A DNA stretch of 64,000 nucleotides from JAAYFT01 sp036562765. GTDB lineage: Bacteria; Bacillota; Clostridia; Tissierellales; Tissierellaceae. Below, piece after piece: positions 9,501 through 19,000 of this stretch (within the stretch, counting starts at the first letter, position 1; every line of letters begins with the position of its first letter). Below the pieces are notes generated by a model that worked only from the letters and a program-made list of their open reading frames with translations, was not told the origin of the DNA and did not search any database. The position numbers and the translations under genes were made by a program. Location: positions 3,642-67,641 of the forward strand of contig DATCJO010000184.1 in the NCBI GenBank assembly GCA_036562765.1, read 5' to 3'.

Positions 9501-12500
9501 CACCAGAAGGTAAATATGGTAGAAGAGCTCAAGCGTGGGCTAGTGAAGAAATATTCTTAAGTGGCTACAGTGGAGAAACTATAAAGATAAGATTCTTCTT
9601 CCATTCTGATACTTCAGGAACATACAGTGGCTGGTATATAGATGATGTATATGTAATGGGAATAGACCATGTTGAACCAGAACCAATTGAAGGAGAAGAA
9701 ATAGCATACGATGATGGAACAGCTGAAGACGCATTAGTGTTAATTTATGCAGGTAACGGTTTGGCAGTAAGATTTACTCCTTCTCAATATGGTAAAGTAA
9801 GGGCAGCCAATATATACCTTTGGGGTAATGATTGGCCAGTACCAGGTGGAAATAGGCTAGGATTTGTAATATACGATTCCAATGGCAATCAAGTAGGAAC
9901 ACCAATATATGTAAATAACTTGGTAAGAGGAGCATGGAACTTAATAGACCTATCAGCATTTAATTTCTATACTGACCAAGACTTCTATATTTCAACAATG
10001 CAAGATCTAGATGGAGATTACGTGCCAGCTGTAGGTCTTGATTACAATGCTGCTTCTGAATGGACTAGGTCATATTTAAACATTGGAGGAGAACTAATAC
10101 CACTATCAGAAGCTGATATTTATGACACACTCATGATTAGAGCTATAGTTGATTATACAGTTGGAGAAGGTACAGGAAGACAAGTTTCTAAGCCAGGTAT
10201 ATCCTTAAGAAGAGCTAAAGCAAGTGCTGGCAAAGATATTGTAGAATTAAGGTCTGGCAAGATAGATGTTATAGATGAAACAAAGAAAGCTAATTATGTT
10301 GATCCACCAGCACATGATTTCAAATTAAGAAAGAATGACAATTCTTTAAACAACTACAAGATGATATCAGATGAAGAAGTACAAATTATGCCAATGATAT
10401 TCACAGGTATACCAGTAGATGATGCTGTAGTAACAGTATTAGAAACTGGAAGAAGTGTAAAGGTAAATCCTGTTGATGGCAAGTTCTCTATGAAACATCC
10501 TGTAGGAGAATATACTTTAAGGGCAGAAGCATACGGATATTATTCACAAGATGTGGTAGTTAATGTATTAGAAGACCAAACTACTAGAGTAAACTTTGTA
10601 CTACAAGAAAAGCCAAAGGGAACAATTATAGGTAGAGTAATCGATAGATATTATGAAACACCAGCTGCGTATGCAACAATTAGGCTTCTAGAAGATCCAA
10701 GAATAGAACCTGTAGTAGCTGATGAAAATGGATACTTTACAATTCCAAATGTATTAGAAGGCGTATATACTCTTAAGGTAGTAGCAGAAGGCTTTGAATC
10801 AGGAGAACAAACAGTAGAAGTATTAGGAAATACTGTAACAGAAGTCGAAATAAGGCTAAAGAGATTTGTAGGCTTTGAAGATGAAATAATCTATGATGAT
10901 GGAACTGCAGAAAATGCTCTAGTATTAAATAGTGCAGGCTATGGATTGGCAGTAAGGTTTACACCAGAGCAATATGGAAAAGTTAAAGGTGCAAGCATTT
11001 ACTTCTGGGATAGCAGTTGGCCAACTCCAGGAGGAAATAGAATAGGCTTTACAATATACGAAACAGATGAAAACGGAAGGCCAAGGAAAGTCGGAGAACC
11101 TATATTTGTAAATATAGTTAGAGGTCAGTGGAACTATATAGACCTATCTAGCTTCGGATTCTCAACTGATAGAGATTTCTACATTTCAACAATTCAAGAT
11201 GTTGAAGGTAATTATTCACCAGGCACTGGAGTAGATGAAGACTCACCATATGGCAACAGATCTTACTTGAATATAGATGGAGAATTTATACCAATTATTG
11301 ACGAAGAGGTTGAAGGAGCTTTAATGATAAGAGCTAGAATGGAATACCTAGTAGATGTGCCAACAATAACCAACTTGAAAGAAGTAAATTATACAAATCA
11401 AGATGTAATAACAGTAGAAGGTACAGTTACAGTAAATGGCAAAGTAAATGTATATGTAAACGATAACAAGATAGCAGAAATAGAAACAGAAAATAAGAAG
11501 TTCTCAATAGAAGTTGAACTACCAGAGGAAAGAAATATCATTAAAGTTACTGCAGAAGTTAATGGTGTAGAAACAGAACCATCTGTAGTAATAGTAATAA
11601 AAGATAAATTGGCTCCAGAATTAACAGTAGAAAGCCCTGTTGACAATGCTAAATTAAATGTTGAGGTAGTACACGTAAAAGGTAAGGCTACAGATAATAT
11701 TGAATTGGCAAAACTAGAAATTAATGGCTTAGAAGTGACAGTAGATGAAGAAGGAAACTTCCATGAAAGGATATTAGTAAATCAAGGTGAAAACCTAATC
11801 ACTGTTAGGGCAGTAGACCACGCAGGAAATGAAACAGTAGTTGAAAGAAGAGTATTTGTACAACTAGAAGCTCCAGAAATTACAAATATTAAGCCAGATG
11901 AAGATTTAACTCTAAGAGCAGGAGACATATTAGAAGTAAGCTTCAACGCTCCAAGTGGTGGCGAAGGATACTTTAGAATCCTAATGCCATTTGGACTAAA
12001 TGATAATGAAATAGGCATACCTATGGTAGAAGAAGATGGATTATACACTGGAACTTGGGTAGTACCAGCAAATATGATAGCTGAAAATCTAAGGGTTGAA
12101 GTAGTATATGTAAGCCCATACGGACATACAGTATCAGCTATGGCAAAAGGTAGAATAAACATTGTGGCTGATGAAGACGGAAACGATTCAGAACCAGCAA
12201 CAATAGAAAACCTACTTCCAAATGAAGATGTACAATTGAGAGCTGGAGAAACAATAGAAATTAGCTTCAATTCAGTACCAGGGGGAACAGCATATTACAG
12301 ATTAGTATTGCCATTTGAACAATTAAGCAACAGAATTGGCACTATGATGGAAGAAGTAACACCAGGATTCTACAAGGCAACATACAGCGCCCATGACGGA
12401 GTAATAGCATCCAACTTACTTGTTGAAATAATATTTATAACTCCAGATGGCAGAACTATTACAGCAATAGCAGATGGAAGAGTTACAATAGTAGGCAACA

Positions 12501-12742
12501 TAGCAGACCTTCCAGAAAATACAGTAATTATCGGTGATGAAGCATTTGATATGAATTATCTAGAAAGAGATCCTTATGCTCAAGCTAAGTTGATTGAATG
12601 GATAAATCAAGGAAATGAAGTATATATAAAATTAGGAGCTGATACAATAGTAAACATGCAAAGACAAATAGTATCTATAGATGTATTGCCAGATGTAATA
12701 GAATATATTGATTCAACAGGGGTAAAAATCTATGCAAAATAG
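6524..12742 (+). CDS. Giant secreted subtilase, bacillopeptidase F-like
   Basis: The ATG 6524 follows AAGGAGGGG. A signal peptide ends near residue 30 (LAFA). An I9-type propeptide occupies about 60-170. The catalytic triad is Asp217 (LDSGVD), His263 (GHGTHVMG) and Ser439 (GTSMSAPH). After the protease come two MAM/jelly-roll-like units (QGFE...W..GVPT, ending W.IDNV or W.IDDV), a fibronectin III unit between them, two copies of a YDDGTAE-type beta domain, carboxypeptidase-regulatory-like repeats, an Ig unit, and two copies of the ITNIKP-type unit with the tail shared with the upstream subtilase. At 2072 residues it is much longer than Bacillus Bpr. The job is inferred to be extracellular protein or peptide degradation; the accessory domains suggest binding to bulky substrates or the surface. 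Confidence 0.92.
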   Translation: MGKRKLAVKILSLLVCLTLVISYFPTLAFAENAELKTAKEELYHIAQEKIDIEVKKDLEKDEFAEVLVYMKDQLDAENVAQATKTALLSSMTPYQTKLQIRRAVVEALKDKADITQRNIIKYLEQEKEKGNVAEFKSYHIVNMLYVKATKEVIENLSFMAEVEKIYKNKTYTLSFPERDKEIAPSSNGLEWNIARIGADQVWQLGIDGTGAVVANLDSGVDWSHPALKEKWRGYDPTTGTTNPTGNWFDPIYNTTLPSDPDGHGTHVMGTMVGQEPDGSNKIGVAPGAKWIAARVFNAAGSTTDRILLDAAEWMLAPGGNPDNAPDVVNNSWGGLDGIDDWYRDAVRSWRAAGIFPVFSAGNQRLGEPAPWPGSIVNPANYPESFAVAAVDKNDRRASFSKLGPSPYDETLIKPNISAPGVSIRSSVPGGYEGGWSGTSMSAPHVSGTVALLVSANASLTVDEIEAILSETAEPLTDETYPESPNFGYGYGMVNAFEAVSKVATGIGNISGRVLVEGEDTQEPVIEHQQEVFETYIGVDIDIVANIYDDVSVTEVELLVKPEGKSYWMLVPMNRISGDHKYGTYKGTITADMLLGDRIYYKIKVRDFAGEVVVTPDYKIDVLFGIVPDEYTQGFETSAHGWIMTGSWQWGVPTDVGPSPYEGEGVVATNLSGEYPNNANDWLITPPIDLRDTSLETASLRFYEWYDMENNYDKGYVLITNDFGENWTEVRPAITGSGTQWREAIVNLEDYIGSENPVHVAFRFTSDFSVQRAGWYIDNVRLVSKDNDAPQPPSGLRAEATLAGIKLTWTHSPDPDVKYYRIFRSETSGEGYVEIAQTAANVYIDRDIVGGTTYYYVISAVDTSGNESEYSREIAATSLEAITIFGTDFEEDDGGFVTGVTAGTANPWEWGVPTSGPNSAFSGEKLWATNLSGNYDNRTDAYIETPPIFIPEGKDAILSFNHWVDMEGTTTLWDYGQVLISKDDGETWTNITPTPEGKYGRRAQAWASEEIFLSGYSGETIKIRFFFHSDTSGTYSGWYIDDVYVMGIDHVEPEPIEGEEIAYDDGTAEDALVLIYAGNGLAVRFTPSQYGKVRAANIYLWGNDWPVPGGNRLGFVIYDSNGNQVGTPIYVNNLVRGAWNLIDLSAFNFYTDQDFYISTMQDLDGDYVPAVGLDYNAASEWTRSYLNIGGELIPLSEADIYDTLMIRAIVDYTVGEGTGRQVSKPGISLRRAKASAGKDIVELRSGKIDVIDETKKANYVDPPAHDFKLRKNDNSLNNYKMISDEEVQIMPMIFTGIPVDDAVVTVLETGRSVKVNPVDGKFSMKHPVGEYTLRAEAYGYYSQDVVVNVLEDQTTRVNFVLQEKPKGTIIGRVIDRYYETPAAYATIRLLEDPRIEPVVADENGYFTIPNVLEGVYTLKVVAEGFESGEQTVEVLGNTVTEVEIRLKRFVGFEDEIIYDDGTAENALVLNSAGYGLAVRFTPEQYGKVKGASIYFWDSSWPTPGGNRIGFTIYETDENGRPRKVGEPIFVNIVRGQWNYIDLSSFGFSTDRDFYISTIQDVEGNYSPGTGVDEDSPYGNRSYLNIDGEFIPIIDEEVEGALMIRARMEYLVDVPTITNLKEVNYTNQDVITVEGTVTVNGKVNVYVNDNKIAEIETENKKFSIEVELPEERNIIKVTAEVNGVETEPSVVIVIKDKLAPELTVESPVDNAKLNVEVVHVKGKATDNIELAKLEINGLEVTVDEEGNFHERILVNQGENLITVRAVDHAGNETVVERRVFVQLEAPEITNIKPDEDLTLRAGDILEVSFNAPSGGEGYFRILMPFGLNDNEIGIPMVEEDGLYTGTWVVPANMIAENLRVEVVYVSPYGHTVSAMAKGRINIVADEDGNDSEPATIENLLPNEDVQLRAGETIEISFNSVPGGTAYYRLVLPFEQLSNRIGTMMEEVTPGFYKATYSAHDGVIASNLLVEIIFITPDGRTITAIADGRVTIVGNIADLPENTVIIGDEAFDMNYLERDPYAQAKLIEWINQGNEVYIKLGADTIVNMQRQIVSIDVLPDVIEYIDSTGVKIYAK
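9694..10160 (+). repeat. First copy of an internal YDDGTAE-type domain repeat
   Basis: Encodes a unit of about 155 residues with YDDGTAEDALVL, GLAVRFTP, an NDWPVPGGNR turn and RGAWNLIDLS. A second copy starts at about 10882 within the same gene. Internal duplication is directly visible in the protein. Confidence 0.8.
10882..11350 (+). repeat. Second copy of the YDDGTAE-type domain repeat
   Basis: Repeats the unit at 9694: YDDGTAENALVL, GLAVRFTP, SSWPTPGGNR, RGQWNYIDLS. The two copies are separated by two carboxypeptidase-regulatory-like modules, so the duplication is not strictly tandem. Confidence 0.8.
11872..12739 (+). other. C-terminal double Ig-like unit and tail shared with the upstream subtilase
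   Basis: Two Ig-like units (starting ITNIKP and IENLLP) are followed by the tail with DEAFDMNYLER, AQAKLIEWIN and a LPD...DSTGV ending, matching 5836-6399. The upstream protease has one Ig-like unit before the tail and this one has two, so the block has been duplicated within the family. Confidence 0.7.
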
Positions 12743-12750
12743 AGCTTAAG

Positions 12751-12821
12751 GGTTATATAAGATATATTAGCTAAAAAAGGCCAGAGAGCTAGTATGCTCT
12801 TTGGCCTTTTTATATAACCCT
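12751..12821 (+). terminator. Strong compound terminator after the subtilase
   Basis: An inner stem AAAAAGGCCAGAGAGC / GCTCTTTGGCCTTTTT is flanked by an outer GGTTATATA / TATATAACC pair. The T-run lies in the right arm. It closes the exported-protein block. Confidence 0.9.
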
Positions 12822-12887
12822 AATTATGTATTGGCAAATGGAAATATATTTTACTATAAAAAATTTATAAAAATTTACAAAAAAACC

Positions 12888-12916
12888 TTGTGCATAGAAT
12901 TAAATAATGATATAAT
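12888..12916 (+). promoter_or_regulatory. Promoter of the uracil permease gene
   Basis: TTGTGC (12888-12893), a 17-bp spacer and a perfect TATAAT (12911-12916). Transcription would start near 12923, just upstream of the PyrR-type site. Confidence 0.75.
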
Positions 12917-12943
12917 AGGGCGAGTGTAAAAAATTCTTTAATT

Positions 12944-12970
12944 CAGTCCTGTGAGGCTGGAAAGGAGAGG
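12944..12970 (+). promoter_or_regulatory. PyrR-type binding loop overlapping the ribosome site
   Basis: CAGTCCTGTGAGGCTGG matches the conserved PyrR RNA-binding loop of pyrimidine genes (AGUCC, then a purine-rich loop, then GGCUG). It is followed at once by the ribosome site AAAGGAGAGG. No terminator separates it from the gene, so PyrR bound with UMP would most simply block translation. This fits a uracil transporter. Confidence 0.8.
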
Positions 12971-12975
12971 TTAAT

Positions 12976-14226
12976 ATGATGGAAAATGTATTTGGTAAAG
13001 TTTTGTCTAAGGAAGCATCTTTCCTAGACAGGTCAAAAAAGGTTGTTTTAGCACTTCAACATCTTGTCGCCATGTTTGGCGCCACAGTTTTAGTTCCAAT
13101 TCTAACTGGTTTAAATCCCTCTATAGCTCTTTTTACCGCAGGTCTTGGGACTCTGATATTCCACGCTTGCACAAAAGGAAAAGTTCCTGTATTTTTAGGT
13201 TCATCCTTCGCGTTTATCCCCGTAATTTTAACTGTTAAAGAATTATATAACGGTGATTTGGCTTATGCCCAAGGTGGCATGGTGGTAGCAGGGTTAATCT
13301 ATGTAGTGATAGCATTCTTAATAAAGAAAATAGGCGTTGAAAAGATACAAAAATACCTTGCACCTCAAGTTGTAGGGCCAATGATTATAATTATTGGTAT
13401 GAATCTACTACCTACAGCAATTGGCATGGCAAAGGAAAACTTATTAGTTGCAGGAATCACATTGGGACTGGCACTTTTAATAAACTTTAAAGGCAAGGGA
13501 TTTATAAAGCAGCTATCAATCTTAATAGCTGTTGCAGTTGGATATCTAATTTCATTAAGAATAGGGCTTGTAAATATAGAACTTGTTAAAGAAGCTAAAT
13601 TATTTGACATGCCACCATTTAGATTGCCAAAGTTTGACTTTGGTGCCATAGCAATAATTGCACCAGTAGTGCTGGCGGTATTTATGGAACATTTAGGGGA
13701 TATAACTACAAATGGACAAATAGTAGGGAAAAATTTCATAGAAGACCCTGGTTTAAATAGGACATTAACAGGCGATGGATTGGCAACAGCAGTTGCAGCA
13801 TTTCTAGGAGGCCCTGCAAATACAACCTATAGCGAAAATACTGGCGTACTAGCTATAACAAAAAATTATGACCCATCAATTTTAAGGTTATCAGCAGTAT
13901 TTGCAATGTGTTTGGGATTTATCTCAAAAATAGGTGCTGTTCTACAATCTATACCTACTGCTGTAATGGGTGGAATATCAGTAATGTTATTTAGCATGAT
14001 ATCACTGATAGGGGTAAAGACCATTAAGAACAACAAAGTGGAATATAACTGGAAGAATATTCTAATAATGGCTGTTATGCTAGTCTTAGGATTAGGTGGA
14101 GATTTTCTATCCTCTAAACTTGGGTTCACAATTGGAATACCTATTAATGATACTGTAAGCATAACTGGAATGAGCTTTGCAGCTATAGTGGGGATTATAT
14201 TAAATGCCATATTAAATAGAAAATAG
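12976..14226 (+). CDS. uraA: Uracil permease (NCS2/NAT family)
   Basis: A polytopic membrane protein of 416 residues, the usual UraA/PyrP length. It carries the family signatures: the early HLVAMFGATVLVP segment, Glu238 in EHLGD and Glu287 in TYSENTGV, which align with the two substrate-binding glutamates of E. coli UraA. It imports uracil with a proton. The PyrR-type RNA element overlapping the ribosome site supports uracil rather than xanthine as substrate. It stands alone, with its own promoter and terminator. Translation may start at either of two adjacent ATGs (12976 or 12979). The exact base specificity is inferred. Confidence 0.92.
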   Translation: MMENVFGKVLSKEASFLDRSKKVVLALQHLVAMFGATVLVPILTGLNPSIALFTAGLGTLIFHACTKGKVPVFLGSSFAFIPVILTVKELYNGDLAYAQGGMVVAGLIYVVIAFLIKKIGVEKIQKYLAPQVVGPMIIIIGMNLLPTAIGMAKENLLVAGITLGLALLINFKGKGFIKQLSILIAVAVGYLISLRIGLVNIELVKEAKLFDMPPFRLPKFDFGAIAIIAPVVLAVFMEHLGDITTNGQIVGKNFIEDPGLNRTLTGDGLATAVAAFLGGPANTTYSENTGVLAITKNYDPSILRLSAVFAMCLGFISKIGAVLQSIPTAVMGGISVMLFSMISLIGVKTIKNNKVEYNWKNILIMAVMLVLGLGGDFLSSKLGFTIGIPINDTVSITGMSFAAIVGIILNAILNRK

Positions 14227-14239
14227 GAAGTAGAAATTA

Positions 14240-14264
14240 AGGCCTACCTAAGGGTAGGCTTTTA
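14240..14264 (+). terminator. Terminator of the uracil permease gene
   Basis: GCCTACC / GGTAGGC stem with a TAAG loop, followed by TTTTATAATTATT. Confidence 0.85.
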
Positions 14265-14405
14265 TAATTATTGGACAAAATAATATAAAAGTTATAAAAT
14301 ATTTATATTGAATTTATAGATTGTGGAAACTAATTTGCAACTGACCATGATTTTGAACATATTTAGGATTAAATGTAGCAGTTAATTTATATAGATGGGG
14401 GAAGA

Positions 14406-15701
14406 ATGATGATTGGAATAAAGAGGAAGCTAATAGAGTTAGAAGAAAATAATAAAAAAATAAATGTGGCTATAGTTGGTGCAGGTTTAATGGGAAAAGG
14501 GCTAGTCAGTCAGATGATGCTTATTAAAGGCATGAAGCCTGCACTTGTAATAAGCAATAAAATATCAGATGCAGTAGAGGCTTATACATTGGCAGGAGTT
14601 CCTAAAGAGGATATAGTAATAGCCAATAACCTTAGTGAAATTAATATTGCATTGGAAAGGAACAAATATGTAGCTTGTGATAATTCTGATTTTGCTGCAA
14701 ATGCAAATCTCATAGATGTTGTTGTTGATGCCACTGGGGTTCCAAATGCAGGAGCTAAAATAGCAGTTGATTCCATAGAAAATAGGAAGCATATTATTAT
14801 GTTAAATGTTGAGGCAGACGTTGTTGTAGGACCAGTACTTAACAAAATGGCAAAAAAAGCTGGAGTGGTATATTCAGGGTCAGCTGGAGATGAACCTGGA
14901 GCTGTTATGGAAATCTATGATTTTGCAGTAGCTACTGGTTTTGAAGTATTAGCCATAGGAAAAGGGAAAAATAACCCAATGGACTATGATGCAACTCCAG
15001 ATTCTGTAAGGGAGCAGGCACTGAAGTCTAAATTAAAGCCCCTTAGACTATCATCATTTGTTGATGGTACTAATACGATGGTAGAAATGGCAGCCATGGC
15101 AAATGCCACAGGGTTTATACCTGATATTCCAGGAGGACATGGGCCAACTGCAACTGTTGAAGAACTTCCTAAAATCTTTAGTTTAAAGGAAGAAGGAGGA
15201 ATATTAAACAAGTACAAAATAGTTGATTATGCCCATGGTGTAGCCCCAGGAGTGTTTGCGATAGTCACAACTTCTTCACCCCTAGTACATCATGAAATGA
15301 GATTTTTGAAAATGGGAGATGGCCCAAACTATGTTCTTTACAGGCCATATCATTTAACAAACTTGGAAACCCCCATTTCCATTGCAAGGGCTTACTTCTA
15401 CAATGAGCCAACTATTGTACCTATGCTTGATAGGCCTGTAGCAGAAGTAGTGGCAGTAGCTAAGAAAGATTTAAAAAAGGGAGACAGGTTTGATGGAATA
15501 GGTGAATATACTGTATTAGGTAAAATTTTCACCTATGAAGAGGCAAAGGAAAAGAATTTAGTACCAATAGGTTTAATCAACAATAAAGCAATAGCAAAAG
15601 TTGATATAAAGAAAGGCCAATTAATTACTTACGATATGATAGAATTAGATACAACTACTGAAATATACAAACTTAGGCAGCTTCAGGAAAAGGGAATTTA
15701 G
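14406..15701 (+). CDS. NAD(P)-binding oxidoreductase with C-terminal SAF domain
   Basis: The N-terminal half is a Rossmann fold with GAGLMG at residues 25-30, related in layout to homoserine dehydrogenase. The C-terminal part (about 345-415) is a SAF-like domain (VVAVAKKDLKKGDRFDGIGEYTV, then AIAKVDIKKGQLI). Proteins with this architecture are known, but their substrates are mostly unassigned; a sugar-acid or amino-acid derivative is plausible. The start has a TGGGGGAAG site and two adjacent ATGs. It stands alone between uraA and the ileS T-box, and I see no terminator after it. I do not assign a reaction. Confidence 0.75.
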   Translation: MMIGIKRKLIELEENNKKINVAIVGAGLMGKGLVSQMMLIKGMKPALVISNKISDAVEAYTLAGVPKEDIVIANNLSEINIALERNKYVACDNSDFAANANLIDVVVDATGVPNAGAKIAVDSIENRKHIIMLNVEADVVVGPVLNKMAKKAGVVYSGSAGDEPGAVMEIYDFAVATGFEVLAIGKGKNNPMDYDATPDSVREQALKSKLKPLRLSSFVDGTNTMVEMAAMANATGFIPDIPGGHGPTATVEELPKIFSLKEEGGILNKYKIVDYAHGVAPGVFAIVTTSSPLVHHEMRFLKMGDGPNYVLYRPYHLTNLETPISIARAYFYNEPTIVPMLDRPVAEVVAVAKKDLKKGDRFDGIGEYTVLGKIFTYEEAKEKNLVPIGLINNKAIAKVDIKKGQLITYDMIELDTTTEIYKLRQLQEKGI

Positions 15702-15741
15702 TTAGTGCTTAATATTGTTGATTTTTTGCTGAATTTATGGC

Positions 15742-15770
15742 TTGACAATATATTGTAATTTGGTTATATT
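15742..15770 (+). promoter_or_regulatory. Promoter of the ileS T-box transcript
   Basis: Perfect TTGACA (15742-15747), a 17-bp spacer and TATATT (15765-15770). It lies about 20 bp before the first T-box stem. Confidence 0.8.
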
Positions 15771-15805
15771 ATTATACAAGTTAAAAAAATGCTATGATAG
15801 GGACA

Positions 15806-16025
15806 GTAGCAAAGTAAATTTATCACAGAGAGATAATCGCTTGGTGAGAGATTATCATAAATTGCTTTGTGAAGATCACCCTGGAGCATAATACCTGAAC
15901 TTTAAGTAGGGTATTACGGTTAGCACCGTTAAAACTATTGAGTGACAAGAAGTATTTTACTTCTTGTAAAGTGGGTGGTACCGCGGAAATTTTCGTCCCT
16001 AAGTCTTTGGCTTAGGGATTAATTT
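15806..16025 (+). ncRNA. T-box leader, isoleucine-specific
   Basis: Stem I begins near GCAAAGTAAATTT. The specifier region reads GTGAAG-ATC-ACCCTGGAGC, so the specifier codon is ATC (15875-15877), for tRNA-Ile. The T-box core GTGGTACCGCGG ends at 15986. The terminator stem TCCCTAAG / CTTAGGGA (15996-16018) leads into TTAATTTTT. Uncharged tRNA-Ile would favour the antiterminator and allow ileS transcription. Confidence 0.95.
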
Positions 16026-16089
16026 TTATAACTAAGTAATTATTTGTTTACTCATAGATAAGCAAAAATACAATAGAAAGGATGAGAGC

Positions 16090-19000
16090 GTGAAAAAGTT
16101 CAAAGAATTATCAACTGAACCTGTAAGTATAAGGGAACAAAAAATAAGCGAATACTGGAAGCAAATAGATTTGTTGCACAAATCTGTAAGTTCTAGGGAA
16201 AATGGTAAACCCTATATCTTCTATGAAGGACCTCCAACAGCTAATGGGAAACCAGGTATCCATCACGTAATGGCTAGAACCCTTAAGGATTTAACATGCA
16301 GGTATAAAACAATGAAGGGCTATCAAGTAAAGAGAAAAGCTGGCTGGGATACCCATGGACTACCTGTTGAGATTGAAGTTGAAAAGAAATTAAACTTAAA
16401 GAATAAGCAAGAAATAGAAAAGTATGGAATTGAAGAATTCAATAGGCAATGTAGGGAATCTGTTTTCCAATATGAAAAGCTATGGAGAGAAATGACTGAA
16501 AGAATGGCTTATCTAATCGATTTGGACCATCCATATATAACACTTGACAACGATTATATTGAATCCGTTTGGTGGATATTGGATAAGTTCTTTAAAGAAG
16601 GCTTAATCTATGAAGGCCACAAGATATTGCCATATTGTCCAAGGTGTGGGACAGGTCTAGCTAGCCATGAAGTAGCACAAGGATATGAAGAAATCAAAAC
16701 AGACACAGTTGTTGTTAAGTTTAAGCTAAAGGGTAAAGATGAATACTTTTTGGCATGGACTACTACTCCATGGACATTGCCATCTAATGTCAGCTTAACT
16801 GTTAATCCAGAAGTAGATTATGTTAAAGTAAAGCAAAATGAAGAAATCTATTACTTAGCTAAAGCATTAGCAGATAAGGTATTAGGAAATGATTATGAAA
16901 TATTGGAAGAAATGAAAGGAAAGGACTTAGAATTTATAGAATACGAACAGTTAATTCCATTTATAAAAGTGGAAGGAAAGGCGTTTTATGTTACTGTAGC
17001 TGATTATGTAACTACAGAAGATGGTACAGGAATAGTTCATACTGCACCTGCTTTTGGTGAAGACGACTATAATACAGGTATGAGATATAATTTGCCTGTT
17101 GTCAAGCCAGTATCTGAAGAAGGCAAGTTTACAGATACTATTTGGAAAGGCAAGTTTGTAATGGATGCTGACCCAGATATAATTCAATGGTTGAAGCAAG
17201 AAGGAAAATTATATAAGAAGGAAAAAATAGTTCACAATTATCCTCACTGCTGGAGATGTAAGACTCCACTACTATATTATGCAAAACCATCATGGTACAT
17301 TGAAATAACAAAACTAAAGGAACAACTAATAAAAAATAATAATGAAGTTAACTGGTATCCAGCATTCGTAGGTGAAAAGAGGTTTGGTAACTGGTTAGAA
17401 AACTTAAACGACTGGGCTATTTCAAGGTCAAGATATTGGGGGACTCCTTTACCAATATGGAGATGTAATGACTGTGGCCATGTAACAAGTGTTGGTTCAA
17501 GGAAGGAATTAGTTGAAAGAGCCATAGAAGATATTGACATGGATATAGAACTTCACAGACCTTATGTAGATAAAGTCCATCTAAGATGTGAAAAATGCGG
17601 TGGCATAATGACAAGAGAAAAAGATGTAATAGATGTATGGTTTGACAGCGGTGCTATGCCATTTGCACAACATCACTATCCATTTGAACATAAAGATGAC
17701 TTTGACACATTGTTCCCAGCAGACTTCATCTGTGAAGGAATAGACCAAACTAGAGGCTGGTTCTATTCACTATTAGCTATATCAACATTTGTAACAGGAA
17801 AGTCACCATATAAAAATGTACTTGTAAACGATTTGGTACTAGACAAAGATGGCAAAAAGATGTCTAAGTCAAGGGGTAACACAGTTGACCCATTTGAGTT
17901 GTTTGATAAATTCGGTGCAGATGTCCTAAGATGGTATTTAATCTATGTTTCACCACCATGGACTCCAACAAGGTTTGACGTTGAAGGACTAAAGGAAGTA
18001 GAAAGCAAATTCTTTAGGTCTTTAAGGAATGTATATAATTTCTTCTCACTATATGCTAATACAGACGAAATTGACCCAAGGGAATTCTTCATTGAGTATA
18101 AAGATAGGCCTGAAATAGACAGGTGGATTTTGTCAAAATACAACAGCCTAGTTAAATCTGTAAATGAAAATATGGAAATATTTGAATTAACTAAGGTAGT
18201 TCGCGACATCCAAGAATTTGTTATAGAAGACTTGTCAAACTGGTATATTAGAAGAAATAGAAGGAGATTCTGGTCAACAGAATTTGATGATGATAAGAAA
18301 GCTGTTTATAATACAACATACGAAATACTTGTTGGAATATGTAAGTTAGTAGCACCATTTGTACCATTTATTTCCGAGGAAATATATCAAAACTTGACAG
18401 GCGAAGAATCAGTACACCTAGCATATTATCCAGAGCCAAATTTAAGTTTAATTGATAAGGAATTAGAAGAAAAGATGGATTTAGTAAGGAATCTAGTTGC
18501 TTTAGGCCGTGCATCTAGAGAAGCAGTAAAGATTAAAGTAAGGCAGCCATTAAGGGAAGTACTAATAGATGGAAAATATGAAGAACAAATAAAGGATTTA
18601 GTATCTCTAATCAAAGAAGAGTTAAATGTTAAAAATGTAGTATTTGAAAAAGACCTATCAGAATTTATGAATTTCACATTGAAGCCAAATTACAAGGTTG
18701 CTGGGCCAATTTTAGGCAAAAAAATAAAATCCTTTGCAAAGGCATTAAATGAAATAGATGCTCATGAAGCAGTTCATAAACTAGAAAGCGAAGGGAAACT
18801 TGTAATAAACCTTGATGGTGAAGATACAGAAATATTGAAGGATTATGTATTAATCACCATAACAGCAAAAGAAGGATTCGATGTAGCTATGGAAAACAAC
18901 TTGTTTGTAATTCTAGACACTACATTGACTCCAGAACTAATCAATGAAGGATATGCAAGGGAATTCATATCTAAGGTTCAACAAATGAGAAAGAATAATG

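Noticed and set aside
11782..12270. A 162-codon open frame on the minus strand inside the large subtilase gene
   Set aside because: It overlaps a well-supported gene, has Ser-rich unlikely sequence and no ribosome site; it reflects the codon bias of the real gene.
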